A stretch of 35,547 bases of DNA, from positions 1 through 35,547 of the forward strand of contig JACOTG010000070.1 in assembly GCA_016178505.1 (NCBI GenBank). Direction: 5' to 3'. Position 1 is the first letter of the stretch, and the number at the start of each line of letters is the position of its first letter. Below the pieces are notes generated by a model that saw nothing but the letters and a program-made list of their open reading frames with translations, was not told where the DNA came from and did not search any database. This document shows positions 24,783 through 33,436 of the stretch, piece after piece. This DNA is from Planctomycetota bacterium (GTDB taxonomy: Bacteria > Planctomycetota > JACOTG01). The translations under genes and the position numbers were made by a program.

Positions 24783-27700
24783 ATGAGCACGGTGCGCAAG
24801 TTCGAGCTCGAGAGCGCGGCCAACATCTCAATGGAGGGTGATCTCAAGAGCATCGATCTCGCGAGCCTATTCCAGGTGCTCAAGGGCAATGGGCGTGACG
24901 GCACCCTGGAAATCGATGCCGGCCCGGATCTCGGCAAGCGGTTCTTGTACTTCTCGGGCCCCGGAACCGTGTTCGTTCGACCTGCGGCGGAGTTGGGGGA
25001 GTTTCTCCTCGGACGCTGCCTACGCCGAGGTCTGATCTCGTCGGAACAGTTTGCCTTTCTCGAGAACGAAGCGGACGTGACGAACCGAAATCGCGTGCAG
25101 ATCCTCTTGGAGGCCGATTTCGTCGAGCCGGCAGCAGTCTCGGAAATCCTCGGCGAGGTGATCCAGGAAACCATTTACGATCTCTTCTTCCTTCGCGATG
25201 CCAGCTTCCGCTTTTATCCACAGACTCTCGCACTCGAGGAATACTGGGACTCTCTTCCGCTAAACCCGACGTTTCTCGAAGTGGATCGCATCGTCATCGA
25301 GGCGGCACGACGCATCGACGAGTGGGGCGTGCTCACTTCCCGAATCCCCTCGCTGACGGATGTTTATCGGACGACGCGGGCGGTGCTCGGACCCGCGGAT
25401 CTCCCCTCGGCCGGCGACGTGCGCCTCGTCTATTCGTTGATTGACGGTGAACGCGACGTTTCTGAACTCATCCGCCGAAGTTTCTTCACGAAGTTCGAGG
25501 TTTCGCGCGCGCTCGTGACCCTGCTCGACGATGGTTTCATCCAGCTTCTATCCGCTGCGGATCTCGAGAAGAAGGCGGATAAGTTTCTTCGCAGCAATCG
25601 ACTTCGAGACGGGATTCGGTTTCTGTTGCGGGCACTCGACCAGGAGAAGCCGACTCCAAACCTTCACCTCAAGCTCGCACAGGCGTTCGAGCAGTCCAAA
25701 GACACGGCAAGAGCCGCGTATCACTATCGGGAAACCGGTGACTTGCTTCGTGCCGAAGGGCGGATCGAAGAAGCTTTCCGATCATTCACTCAGGCCGTCC
25801 GCCTGGCGCCGAGCGATCGAGACGCGCGCGAACGCCGCCTCGAACTCTACGTTGCCCATCGGCGCCGATACCGGTTGGACCGCAGCGGAATCGCCGCGGA
25901 TGCGACGGCCGTCGTTGGCCGCTACGCTTCGTCGGATCCGGATCGTGCGGTCGACATACTCCGTCGCCTGTGTCTCGCGGAAGGCGACGACGTGCCCCAC
26001 CGCTCTCAGGTGATCGAGCTGTTCCTCACGGTTGGCCGCACCGATGAGGCGATTCACGAGTACGAGCAGCTTGCAGCGTTCCTATTGGCTCGTGACCGAC
26101 TCGTCGAAGCGCGGGGAATCCTGAAGAAGATTCTGGCGCTGGATCGTGGTAGAGCCGACATCGCGGCGCGCCTTCGGGAAATCGAAGCCGAAGAGCAGAA
26201 AAGAACGGGACGTCGCCGTCGCTTGCGATCCGTCGCCACGTTGTTCGTGCCGTTGATTCTCGTCGGTGCAGTTTACGAGCGGTACGATCGCGCCGCGCGC
26301 CTTCGACTGGACTCTCTCTTGGAACGAGCGACGGACGACGACGACGTGAGAGTCATCGAAGAGCTGCGGGAATTCCCCACTCACTATCCTTTCAGTCTCG
26401 TCTCGTTTCGCGTTCCGGACGAGATTCGTCTGCTCATGGCGAACCGCGAAGCGGTGCAGAAGAAGCGCGCAGACGAGGATCGAATGCATCAAGCGTTTGC
26501 AGAAGACTGCTATCGAAATGCCCGGGACTGGGTCGACAAGGACCATCTCGATCTCGCCATTCTCGCGTTGGAAAAGGCAATCGACGTCTCCCCGCGAAAG
26601 GACTGGGTACACAAAGAAGGACTGGACGCGAAACTCGATGGGCTTCGACGGTACCTCGACGAATCCGACTCGATCCACGCCCAAGCGCTCGCTGCACACG
26701 AGCGAGGCGACGTCAAAGCAGAACACGACGCACTGCAATTGCTATGGCGGCGATACTCGAAGAGTCCTTACGGCAACGTGCAGAATTACCCCGTGCGAGT
26801 GGAGTCGCGGCCCCCAGGAGCACTCATCAGTGTGAACGGAAAGCCAACCGGCGAGATGACGCCCGCCACCGTCCGAATCGATCCCCGCGACAAGAACGTC
26901 GTCGAATTGAGTAGGGCGGGATACATCAGCGCGTCCGATGAAGCCGACCTCGAATCGTCATGGCCGCTCGTCATCGAACTCGTCAAGAAACCGGCGTGGC
27001 GAACCGAGACCCGCGGCGCTATCGGGGCGGCAGCCGTCGTGCGGAACGGCGTCGCGTTCGTCGGCAGCCGCGATGCTCACGTGTATGCGGTCGACGTCCG
27101 AACTTCCCGTGTCGTGTGGAAGCGTCGATTGAGTCTAGTGGGCGAAGTCGAAGCGGAGATGGCGCTTTGCGACGATCGCGTGGTTGCCGGTAGCAACGAT
27201 CGGTCGCTCTATGCTCTTCGGGCGTCCGATGGTGAGATCCTCTGGAATTTCCCGCTCGATGCGTTCGTGCAGGGGGCGCCGCTAGCCGTCGGGAAGCACG
27301 TGTTTGCGTGTAGCGCCGCTGGAACTCTCTATGCAATCGATGCTGATTCCGGCCGCGAGATCTTTCATCGGTCGATGGGAGTTCCGCTCGTTTGCAGCCC
27401 GGTCGTCGCGGGCGATCGCATCGCGATCGCGACTGCAGACGGCCGAGTATTCATCGTCTCCGCGGCGGACGGATCCTTGTCGAAAGAACTACCAACCGGT
27501 GACGCCTGTACGGCGCCGCCGCTCTTCGTCAACAGTTTGATCGTCGTCGCGACTCGAAATGGATTGTTGCAGGCCGTCGACGCGTCGACTGGCCGGACGA
27601 CCTGGCGTTTCCAAGCAGATGGAGCGGTAACCGGTTCCCCGCTCGTGCTCGGGTCCACGCTCCTGTTTGGCACCGAGAGCGGCGCTCTCTACGAGATCGG

Positions 27701-27947
27701 AGCCGCGGACGGGCGGCAGTTCCAAACCCTTCGGTTGGGCACGGCCATCCGATCGACACCGCTCGTCGATGGTGCTGTCGCGTACGTCGGTGCCGACGAC
27801 GGTTACTTGTATGCAATCGGGATGCGTCCTTTGGCGGTGGAATGGCGTGCTCGAACGGGAGGCCCGATCCGGGGCGGCGTCACGCTCGTAGACGGTCGAC
27901 TACTCGTGGGGTCGGCGGACCGAGGACTCTACGCGTTTCTTCCCTGA
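24783..27947 (+). CDS. PATAN (DUF4388)-TPR-TM-PEGA-PQQ beta-propeller protein
   Basis: 1054 aa. A DUF4388/PATAN domain (about 15-150, GDLKSIDLASLFQVLKG) is followed by a winged-helix-like stretch (about 190-260) and TPR-like helices (about 265-470). A basic patch and one transmembrane helix (about 481-498, ATLFVPLILVGAVY) come next, then a second helical region (about 560-650), a PEGA domain (about 667-715, VESRPPGALISVNGKPTG) and seven or so PQQ-like propeller blades (about 739-1054, GRDAHVYAVDVRTSRVVWK type). The N-terminal half should be cytoplasmic and the propeller external, the layout of a sensor linking an outside ligand to an inner signalling domain. PATAN domains are found with two-component and motility systems. 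AAGGAG lies about 10 bases before ATG 24783. It is first of the MglA/Roadblock gene set. Confidence 0.85.
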   Translation: MSTVRKFELESAANISMEGDLKSIDLASLFQVLKGNGRDGTLEIDAGPDLGKRFLYFSGPGTVFVRPAAELGEFLLGRCLRRGLISSEQFAFLENEADVTNRNRVQILLEADFVEPAAVSEILGEVIQETIYDLFFLRDASFRFYPQTLALEEYWDSLPLNPTFLEVDRIVIEAARRIDEWGVLTSRIPSLTDVYRTTRAVLGPADLPSAGDVRLVYSLIDGERDVSELIRRSFFTKFEVSRALVTLLDDGFIQLLSAADLEKKADKFLRSNRLRDGIRFLLRALDQEKPTPNLHLKLAQAFEQSKDTARAAYHYRETGDLLRAEGRIEEAFRSFTQAVRLAPSDRDARERRLELYVAHRRRYRLDRSGIAADATAVVGRYASSDPDRAVDILRRLCLAEGDDVPHRSQVIELFLTVGRTDEAIHEYEQLAAFLLARDRLVEARGILKKILALDRGRADIAARLREIEAEEQKRTGRRRRLRSVATLFVPLILVGAVYERYDRAARLRLDSLLERATDDDDVRVIEELREFPTHYPFSLVSFRVPDEIRLLMANREAVQKKRADEDRMHQAFAEDCYRNARDWVDKDHLDLAILALEKAIDVSPRKDWVHKEGLDAKLDGLRRYLDESDSIHAQALAAHERGDVKAEHDALQLLWRRYSKSPYGNVQNYPVRVESRPPGALISVNGKPTGEMTPATVRIDPRDKNVVELSRAGYISASDEADLESSWPLVIELVKKPAWRTETRGAIGAAAVVRNGVAFVGSRDAHVYAVDVRTSRVVWKRRLSLVGEVEAEMALCDDRVVAGSNDRSLYALRASDGEILWNFPLDAFVQGAPLAVGKHVFACSAAGTLYAIDADSGREIFHRSMGVPLVCSPVVAGDRIAIATADGRVFIVSAADGSLSKELPTGDACTAPPLFVNSLIVVATRNGLLQAVDASTGRTTWRFQADGAVTGSPLVLGSTLLFGTESGALYEIGAADGRQFQTLRLGTAIRSTPLVDGAVAYVGADDGYLYAIGMRPLAVEWRARTGGPIRGGVTLVDGRLLVGSADRGLYAFLP

Positions 27948-28084
27948 TCGTTCTTTCCAGCGCCAAGCGCCTCGTTACGGAATCGCCGCAAGCTCCTCAA
28001 TAGAACGAACGGAAATGTCGATACGGGTTCGTCAGAGGGAGGACGCTCGCTCCGTGCGAGCCCGGCACTCAGGTGGAAACACCG

Positions 28085-29161
28085 ATGAGCATCCTTACAA
28101 AGTGGCAACGGCAATTGGCGATCCTGCGACTCCGAAAGGAGATCAAGCGGGAGCCGCACATCTCGACGTACGTGTCGCTGGTCGAACGTCACCTGTTCCA
28201 AGGTGACCTCGCGAAAGCTTCGCAGGTCGTCGACCAGGCGCTCCTTCGCTACCCGGATTCGGAGCGCCTCGCGGTGCTTCAGTCACAAGTCAGAAAGGTC
28301 GGTCTAAGAGTAGAGATCGATCAACTTCGGCGCCAAATCCTTACAGCGCCAACGCCCGAGACATTCGAACGGCTCGCCGATCTCTACCTGTCGCTCGGCG
28401 AGGCGGGCCGCGCGCTCCGTCTGGCTGCCGAATGCGCGCGAAAGTTCCCAAACGACTGCACGTCTTCGTGGATCGAGGGTCGGATTGGCCTCGAACGGTA
28501 TCGAAAGCACCGAGTTGCAAAGGAAGGACGTGCGGCCGTCGACGCGCTCGAACGCGTCGTGAGCGCGAATGCCGAGCACTGGCGAGCTAGGAGAATATTG
28601 TCCGAGTTGTACCTCGAAATCGGCGCTGGGGGCCTCGCTCGCCCCCATCTCGAAGCTCTCGCTCGAAGGCACAGCACGGACGAGTCGATTCAAGCGGCGT
28701 TCGAGCAGGCTTCGGCGTCGGCCGTCGGCGATGTCGATCTCGAGAAGGCATTGACGGCTGCGGAAGAGTCGCGGCTCAAGATCGGCGAGCCGACGACGAG
28801 CTCGACGGACGCGGATTGGCTGCGGCGCCTTCGAGAGCAGACCGGTCGCCTAGTCAAGACAAAGAGAGGAATCGTCGCCGCGCAGGTAGTGGGCGCAGAC
28901 GAAAAGCTCGATCCTTTGCGGTGGGACGGCGCTGCCGAAAAAATCGCCGACATTGCCGACAGCGCGCTACATCGGATGGACCTTGGCGGCCTCCACGATT
29001 TCCGCCTGAGTGGTCCGTTCGGGCATCTCGTTGCATTTCGATCGGACAGTTGCTGGCTGCTTTTCCTCTGCTCTGAGGCGACTCGATTTGAGGCGGTGAT
29101 GGAAGCGGCGCTCGAGGCGATTTCAGAAGCGCGGGTGGCGGGTGGAGAGGTGCTACGGTGA
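28085..29161 (+). CDS. TPR-Roadblock/LC7 fusion protein
   Basis: 358 aa, cytoplasmic. Residues about 10-235 are TPR-like helices (QGDLAKASQVVDQALLRYPDSE; LADLYLSLGEAGRALRLA). The C-terminal 90 residues (about 265-355) have Roadblock/LC7 character: a helix (WDGAAEKIADIADSALHRMD), strands FRLSGPFGHLVAFRSDSCWLLFLC and a last helix. Roadblock proteins dimerise and commonly act as platforms or GAPs for small Ras-like GTPases. ATG 28085 is preferred to GTG 28073 because AGGTGG is 8 bases upstream of it. The stop overlaps the next gene by GTGA, so the two are translationally coupled. Confidence 0.75.
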   Translation: MSILTKWQRQLAILRLRKEIKREPHISTYVSLVERHLFQGDLAKASQVVDQALLRYPDSERLAVLQSQVRKVGLRVEIDQLRRQILTAPTPETFERLADLYLSLGEAGRALRLAAECARKFPNDCTSSWIEGRIGLERYRKHRVAKEGRAAVDALERVVSANAEHWRARRILSELYLEIGAGGLARPHLEALARRHSTDESIQAAFEQASASAVGDVDLEKALTAAEESRLKIGEPTTSSTDADWLRRLREQTGRLVKTKRGIVAAQVVGADEKLDPLRWDGAAEKIADIADSALHRMDLGGLHDFRLSGPFGHLVAFRSDSCWLLFLCSEATRFEAVMEAALEAISEARVAGGEVLR

Positions 29162-29511
29162 GGGATATCCTCGCGGATTTGAACGACGCCACGGGAGCAC
29201 GGGGTAGCCTCGTGCTTACGACGGACGGTATCACCGTGGCATCGGAGTTTCAGGTGCCGATCGACGATGAGCGCGTCTCTGCGTTGATCGACTCGCTATT
29301 GCGCGGCGCCGCGAGAGCTCTCCACGGTGTCGGGTTTGCGCCGTTCTCGACGGCTGTCTTATCGGCGGAATACGGTCGGATTGTGTTTGTTGCTCTTCCG
29401 AGGGCTCACCTCGTCGTGGTTCTCGATCCGGGAACCGCGATTGATCCGGTGCTGCTATCCATCCGCAGCGCAGCCGCCGAGATCGAGCGACGTGGACGCA
29501 TCACGGTGTAA
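29158..29511 (+). CDS. Stand-alone Roadblock/LC7 domain protein
   Basis: 117 aa, one Roadblock/LC7 domain over its whole length: ILADLNDATGARGSLVLTTDG, a long central helix with ALIDSLLRGAARAL, strands RIVFVALPRAHLVVVLD and a final helix. The start is GTG 29158, inside the stop of the previous gene, with GGAGAGG 7 bases upstream. It is shorter than MglB and lacks MglB's C-terminal extension. Together with the upstream TPR-Roadblock and the downstream MglB homologue it makes three Roadblock proteins around one GTPase. It could form a heterodimer with one of them. Confidence 0.8.
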   Translation: MRDILADLNDATGARGSLVLTTDGITVASEFQVPIDDERVSALIDSLLRGAARALHGVGFAPFSTAVLSAEYGRIVFVALPRAHLVVVLDPGTAIDPVLLSIRSAAAEIERRGRITV

Positions 29512-29566
29512 GAGCGAGGGCTGCGGACAGTGGCTGGGAGCTGAATCGAAAGAACGGGAGACCTTC

Positions 29567-30595
29567 ATGGTGCAGATCAACTTTGCCCGCAAGGAAATCA
29601 ACTGCAAGATCGTGTACTACGGTCCAGGCATGAGCGGGAAAACCACAAACCTCGAAATCATTCACAAGAAGACGCCCGACGAGAACAAGGGTGAGCTCAC
29701 GTGCATTGCCACCGAGGGCGATCGAACACTGTTCTTTGATTTCATGCCGCTCAATCTCGGAAACATCATGGGCATGAACACTAAGTTTCAGCTCTACACG
29801 GTTCCGGGCCAGGTCTACTACAACTCAACGCGAAAACTCGTTCTGCGCGGTGCCGACGGAATCATATTCGTCGCTGATTCGGCGCCTGACAAGATGGACG
29901 AGAACTTGGAGTCGCTACGGAATCTCGAGGAGAATCTTCGAGAGTATGGCCGCGACGCGCAGGACATGCCCATCGTGATCCAATTCAACAAGCGGGACTT
30001 GCCGGAAGCCGTGCCGCTCGGCGAATTGCAAGAGAAGCTCAATCCGCGGAAGATCCCGACGTTCGAAGCGGTGGCAAAGTCTGGAGATGGTGTATTTCAG
30101 ACTCTGAAAGCACTCGCCGGTCTCGTAATCGAGAACTTGAATCGGACGACTCGCAAAGAGAAAGGGACTCGCGCGACGGAATCACTGGAGCCGGCACCGG
30201 GAAGCGGCCGTCGAATCGTGACGGCAGATTCGCCGCCGGAAGTGGAGTCATCGGGTCAGTCGGGAGGTGGCCGAATCCCTGCCCGCCGACCGATCCCGGT
30301 TTCGGCGACTGCAAACGCCGAAGCGCCGGTGAATTCTCCAGCGAGACGACGCGGCGTCGCTGGCCGTCCGGCATTGCAGCAAGACGCGGTGCGTTCCTCC
30401 GGCGCGAACGCCGGTGCGGAGCGTGCCGAACTGACGGCGCCGGTACGCGTGCCTTCGCCCCGGGTATCGCCTGCGCCGGATCGGAAGATTTCGAGAGACC
30501 TCAGTGCAGCGCCACGCCGCGGGATGACCGTCCTGCTCGTGGTACTCGGAATCGTCGTCGCGGCAGCCGCTGTGTTTTTCGTGTCGCGAGGGTAA
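29567..30595 (+). CDS. mglA: MglA-type Ras-like GTPase with disordered linker and C-terminal membrane anchor
   Basis: 342 aa; typical MglA is about 195. Residues 1-195 align with Myxococcus MglA without gaps at the key sites: P-loop GPGMSGKT (19-26), Arg53 (GDRTLFFDF), TVPGQV (78-83, with Thr where Ras has Asp, and catalytic Gln82), NKRD (141-144), VAKSGDG near 172. GTP binding and MglB-stimulated hydrolysis are thus expected. Residues about 200-315 are low-complexity Pro/Arg/Ser/Ala, probably disordered. Residues about 318-340 are a hydrophobic helix (TVLLVVLGIVVAAAAVFF) ending SRG, a tail anchor that would fix the GTPase to the inner face of the membrane. GGGAG lies 8 bases before ATG 29567; the frame is open upstream to 29327 but that overlaps the Roadblock gene. 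Next gene: mglB. Confidence 0.92.
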   Translation: MVQINFARKEINCKIVYYGPGMSGKTTNLEIIHKKTPDENKGELTCIATEGDRTLFFDFMPLNLGNIMGMNTKFQLYTVPGQVYYNSTRKLVLRGADGIIFVADSAPDKMDENLESLRNLEENLREYGRDAQDMPIVIQFNKRDLPEAVPLGELQEKLNPRKIPTFEAVAKSGDGVFQTLKALAGLVIENLNRTTRKEKGTRATESLEPAPGSGRRIVTADSPPEVESSGQSGGGRIPARRPIPVSATANAEAPVNSPARRRGVAGRPALQQDAVRSSGANAGAERAELTAPVRVPSPRVSPAPDRKISRDLSAAPRRGMTVLLVVLGIVVAAAAVFFVSRG

Positions 30596-30704
30596 CCGCG
30601 GATTCGAGCAAACTGAGTGACCGACGCAGGGACGAGAGTCAACACTTGCGTACCGAACGGGAAAACGACTACCGAGGCCCTATTGCGCCTATCGAGGTGA
30701 CGAA

Positions 30705-31208
30705 ATGACTGAGTACCGAGCGGAAAAAGAGCGCTGGATGGTGATCGAAGAGCGAGAGATGGAGCGGATCCACGCTGTTCTCGGGGAGTTTCTCAAGCTC
30801 TCAGGTGCGAAATGCGCCCTCCTGATCGACAAAGATGGCTACCTCATCACGAAGCATGGTGGCCAATCGTCATTCCATGACGATACGATTTCAGCACTTG
30901 TCGCAGGAAGCTTCGCCGCGACGAAGGAAATGGCTCGGTTGCTCGGCGAGGAAGAATTCTCCGTTCTTTACCACCAGGGCCGGCACGAAAACATCCAGCT
31001 CACCTTGGTCGGCGATCGAGTGCTTCTGACGGTGATCTTCGATGAGCAAACGACGCTCGGCATGATTCGGCTCTACGCGAAGGAAGCCGCCATGAAGCTC
31101 GCCGAGGTGATGGCGGCGGCGAGCGCGCCGGCTGGGGCGGGGTCGGCTCGACTCGGTCAAGGATTCAGCGCTTCGGCCAAGGACAAGCTCGATAGCTTGT
31201 TTCAGTAA
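30705..31208 (+). CDS. mglB: MglB-type Roadblock/LC7 protein, probable GTPase-activating partner of MglA
   Basis: 167 aa. The Roadblock fold spans about 15-135: AKCALLIDKDGYLITKHGG, SALVAGSFAATKEMARLLGE, VGDRVLLTVIFDEQTTLGMIRLY. These segments match MglB closely (VGSRVVLVVIFDNRTSLG in Myxococcus). The C-terminal tail ends KDKLDSLFQ, similar to the MglB tail that contacts MglA. MglB dimers act as GAP and, in some systems, as exchange factor for MglA. Gene order is mglA then mglB, the reverse of Myxococcus. GAGGTGA precedes ATG 30705 by about 5 bases; Met12 is an alternative start. The 109-bp gap to mglA has no evident promoter. A hairpin follows. Confidence 0.9.
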   Translation: MTEYRAEKERWMVIEEREMERIHAVLGEFLKLSGAKCALLIDKDGYLITKHGGQSSFHDDTISALVAGSFAATKEMARLLGEEEFSVLYHQGRHENIQLTLVGDRVLLTVIFDEQTTLGMIRLYAKEAAMKLAEVMAAASAPAGAGSARLGQGFSASAKDKLDSLFQ

Positions 31209-31229
31209 CGCCGTAAAGACCCACGCGGA

Positions 31230-31258
31230 CGGGTCGGGGTGACGTCAGCTCCGACCCG
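31230..31258 (+). terminator. Hairpin terminator after mglB
   Basis: CGGGTCGG (31230-31237) and CCGACCCG (31251-31258), an 8-bp stem; the loop contains the palindrome TGACGTCA. No T-tract. A new promoter follows within 20 bases, consistent with the end of the GTPase operon. Confidence 0.55.
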
Positions 31259-31274
31259 GAGCGATTGCCGTCCG

Positions 31275-31304
31275 TTGACAGCCTTCCCGCGACCTCCCTA
31301 TAAT
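31275..31304 (+). promoter_or_regulatory. Perfect-consensus sigma70 promoter
   Basis: TTGACA (31275-31280), an 18-base spacer, TATAAT (31299-31304). Both hexamers are exact. It starts transcription near 31311 for the secreted protein at 31388, and suggests strong constitutive expression. Confidence 0.8.
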
Positions 31305-31387
31305 CGCGCGCAATCCGGCACGGCCAGGCAGGGTGAACCGCGGCACCACCCAGCAGCCTTTTATCATCGCCGGTCAAGGAGGTCGCG

Positions 31388-32269
31388 ATGCTCCCCCGCT
31401 CTCGAATCTGTGGACTCTTCGTCGTCACGACGGGCTTCGCCATCACGTTTTCGATTCTCTTCCACTTCCCGGTCGTCGACGATGCGTCAGCGCGTACTGG
31501 CGGCTCGGCCCCGAACGTCACGATCATCGACGGATCACAGGTTCAAGCGGGATTCGGTCCGCTGCCCGGCGCAGGCGAGCCGGGTGCTCCCACGCTACTC
31601 TCGGCGACGGACTCCCCCACGGTTGTGACCGACGGTTGGACCATGAGGCTTGGCGACTCGCGCAGCCTGATGTTCTTCGATGCAGAGTGTTACAGCTTCA
31701 ACGTGCCAACCACCAACAACAATCGAATCCTGTTCAATGTGAATCTGAAGGTCCCGCGCGGCGGCATCCCGAACGAGTTATGGGGAGACCTGATTCTCGT
31801 TTCTTGTACGCCCCGGATCGGTCCGAACAGTCGCGGAGAGGACATGCCGCCAGTTCCTCAACGCGCAATCTACTTCGACGACATTCAGTTCGGCAACCCG
31901 GGCTCACAGAGCGACCCGTACCAGATCGTTGGGTTCATTCGCATGGATCAACAAATCGAGAACTTGCTCGGAACGGGCACCTACGACTGGATGCTGGTCA
32001 CGGATTCGTCCGCGCTGTCGGCCGGGGATGACGACGGAGACGGTCGTCCCGACGTTGGCATCGAGGTTACGAGCAGTGGTGCGGGATTGAAATTGCGTCC
32101 GTCGGTCGACGAAGTCGGGGGTGCGGTGATCGAGGCCTTTGCTGGAAATGTTCGCCGCGTCAACGTGTTCGAGCCAGCGGGCACCTATCCCCCGGCTCGG
32201 TCCGCGTTCGGCGGGTCACAGGCCGGCGAAACCGGTTCCACTCGTCCCTGGTGCTTCCGCATCCAGTAG
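31388..32269 (+). CDS. Secreted protein of unknown function
   Basis: 293 aa. A signal peptide (about 1-37, hydrophobic core GLFVVTTGFAITFSILF, cleavage near ASA-R) precedes a mature part with no recognised family. It contains several beta-type stretches (RILFNVNLKVPRGG; AIYFDDIQFGNPGS), an acidic, calcium-loop-like DDDGDGRPDVG near residue 220 and three or four Cys including one at the C-terminus (WCFRIQ). AAGGAGG stands 5-6 bases before ATG 31388. It has its own perfect sigma70 promoter, so it is likely abundant; an extracellular or surface structural role is only a guess. Confidence 0.8.
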   Translation: MLPRSRICGLFVVTTGFAITFSILFHFPVVDDASARTGGSAPNVTIIDGSQVQAGFGPLPGAGEPGAPTLLSATDSPTVVTDGWTMRLGDSRSLMFFDAECYSFNVPTTNNNRILFNVNLKVPRGGIPNELWGDLILVSCTPRIGPNSRGEDMPPVPQRAIYFDDIQFGNPGSQSDPYQIVGFIRMDQQIENLLGTGTYDWMLVTDSSALSAGDDDGDGRPDVGIEVTSSGAGLKLRPSVDEVGGAVIEAFAGNVRRVNVFEPAGTYPPARSAFGGSQAGETGSTRPWCFRIQ

Positions 32270-32302
32270 AGTCCCGGCTTCGCCAATCTGTTTTCTCTCA
32301 TA

Positions 32303-32347
32303 CCGGCAGAGCCGGAATGCCGAATAGGAACACCGAAGGTTCGGCAT
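32303..32347 (+). promoter_or_regulatory. Two hairpins in the aroF leader
   Basis: CCGGC (32303-32307) with GCCGG (32311-32315), then ATGCCGAA (32317-32324) with TTCGGCAT (32340-32347). They follow the secreted-protein gene and precede aroF by 45 bases. They may terminate the first or attenuate the second; no Phe/Tyr/Trp-rich leader peptide was seen. Confidence 0.4.
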
Positions 32348-32392
32348 CGGTTGCCGAAGTCCATCGACGGATCCCGTGTCGAGGAAATCCTC

Positions 32393-33436
32393 ATGATCAT
32401 CGTCATGAAGCCGGACGCTCGCGAAGACTGGGTGCGTGCCGTCATCGATCGAGTGGAAAAAGAAGGTCTTCGACCCGTCCTGCTTTCCGGGACCGAACGA
32501 AAGGTGATTGCGGTCATTGGCGATGAGCGCCGCGTTTCGGAGGAGGCGTTTTCGGTTCTAAAGGGCGTTGAGCGCGTGATGCCTGTGCTCAAGCCCTACA
32601 AGCTCGTCAGCCGCGAGTTCCAGCCCGAGTCGTCGATCGTTCGTTGCGGCGGTGTCGCCATCGGGGGCAAGGAGTGCGTCGTTATGGCCGGCCCGTGCGC
32701 AGTCGAGAGCGAAAAACAAATCATCGAGACGGCACTCGCCGTCAAGGCGGCCGGCGCGCGGATTCTCCGCGGCGGTGCATTCAAGCCTCGAACGGGCCCC
32801 TATGACTTTCAGGGCCTCCAAAAAAAGGGCCTCGAGTACTTGCAGTCCGCCAAGAAGGAGTCGGGTCTCCCGATCGTCACGGAGGTGGTCGACCCCCGAG
32901 ACGTTCCACTCGTCGGCGACTACGCAGACATGTTCCAAATAGGTACCCGGAACATGCAAAACTTCCTGCTCCTTCGGGAAGTTGGCAAGACTCAAAAACC
33001 CGTTTTGCTCAAGCGTGGCATGCAGAGTCTATACAAGGAGTTTCTACTTGCTGCCGAGTACATCTTGTCCGAAGGAAACCGCAACGTCGTGCTATGCGAA
33101 CGGGGAATCCGCACGTTCGAGACACATACACGAAACACGCTCGACCTGAATCTCGTGCCGGCGGTCAAGGAGCTCAGCCACCTTCCGATCGTCGTCGATC
33201 CGAGTCACGGTACCGGTCGGCGTGGCTTCGTCGCGGCGATGAGCCGCGCAGCGATCGCCGCGGGCGCGGATGGACTCATACTCGAGGTGCATCCGGCCCC
33301 GGACGAGGCACTGACTGATGCTGATCAGACGATTTCGACGATTCAATTCGCAGCGTTGATGAAGCAACTGGCAGCCGTTGCAGACGCGGTCGATCGGGTT
33401 CTCCCGTCTCCGTCGGAGTCCGTTGCGTGCGGATGA
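32393..33436 (+). CDS. aroF: 3-deoxy-7-phosphoheptulonate (DAHP) synthase, AroF I-beta type with N-terminal ACT-like domain
   Basis: 347 aa. Condenses phosphoenolpyruvate with erythrose 4-phosphate, the first step of aromatic amino-acid synthesis. Residues 1-70 form the ferredoxin/ACT-like regulatory domain ([20 protein letters not shown]) found in the Thermotoga enzyme; the barrel follows. The metal ligands Cys102 (GPCAVES), His272 (DPSHGTG), Glu298 (LEVH) and Asp309 (ALTDADQ) fall at the same numbers as in Thermotoga DAHP synthase, which also supports ATG 32393 over the upstream 32351. GGAAA lies about 8 bases before that ATG. Feedback inhibition by Phe/Tyr through the N-terminal domain is expected from the family. 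It overlaps pheA by ATGA. Confidence 0.95.
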   Translation: MIIVMKPDAREDWVRAVIDRVEKEGLRPVLLSGTERKVIAVIGDERRVSEEAFSVLKGVERVMPVLKPYKLVSREFQPESSIVRCGGVAIGGKECVVMAGPCAVESEKQIIETALAVKAAGARILRGGAFKPRTGPYDFQGLQKKGLEYLQSAKKESGLPIVTEVVDPRDVPLVGDYADMFQIGTRNMQNFLLLREVGKTQKPVLLKRGMQSLYKEFLLAAEYILSEGNRNVVLCERGIRTFETHTRNTLDLNLVPAVKELSHLPIVVDPSHGTGRRGFVAAMSRAAIAAGADGLILEVHPAPDEALTDADQTISTIQFAALMKQLAAVADAVDRVLPSPSESVACG

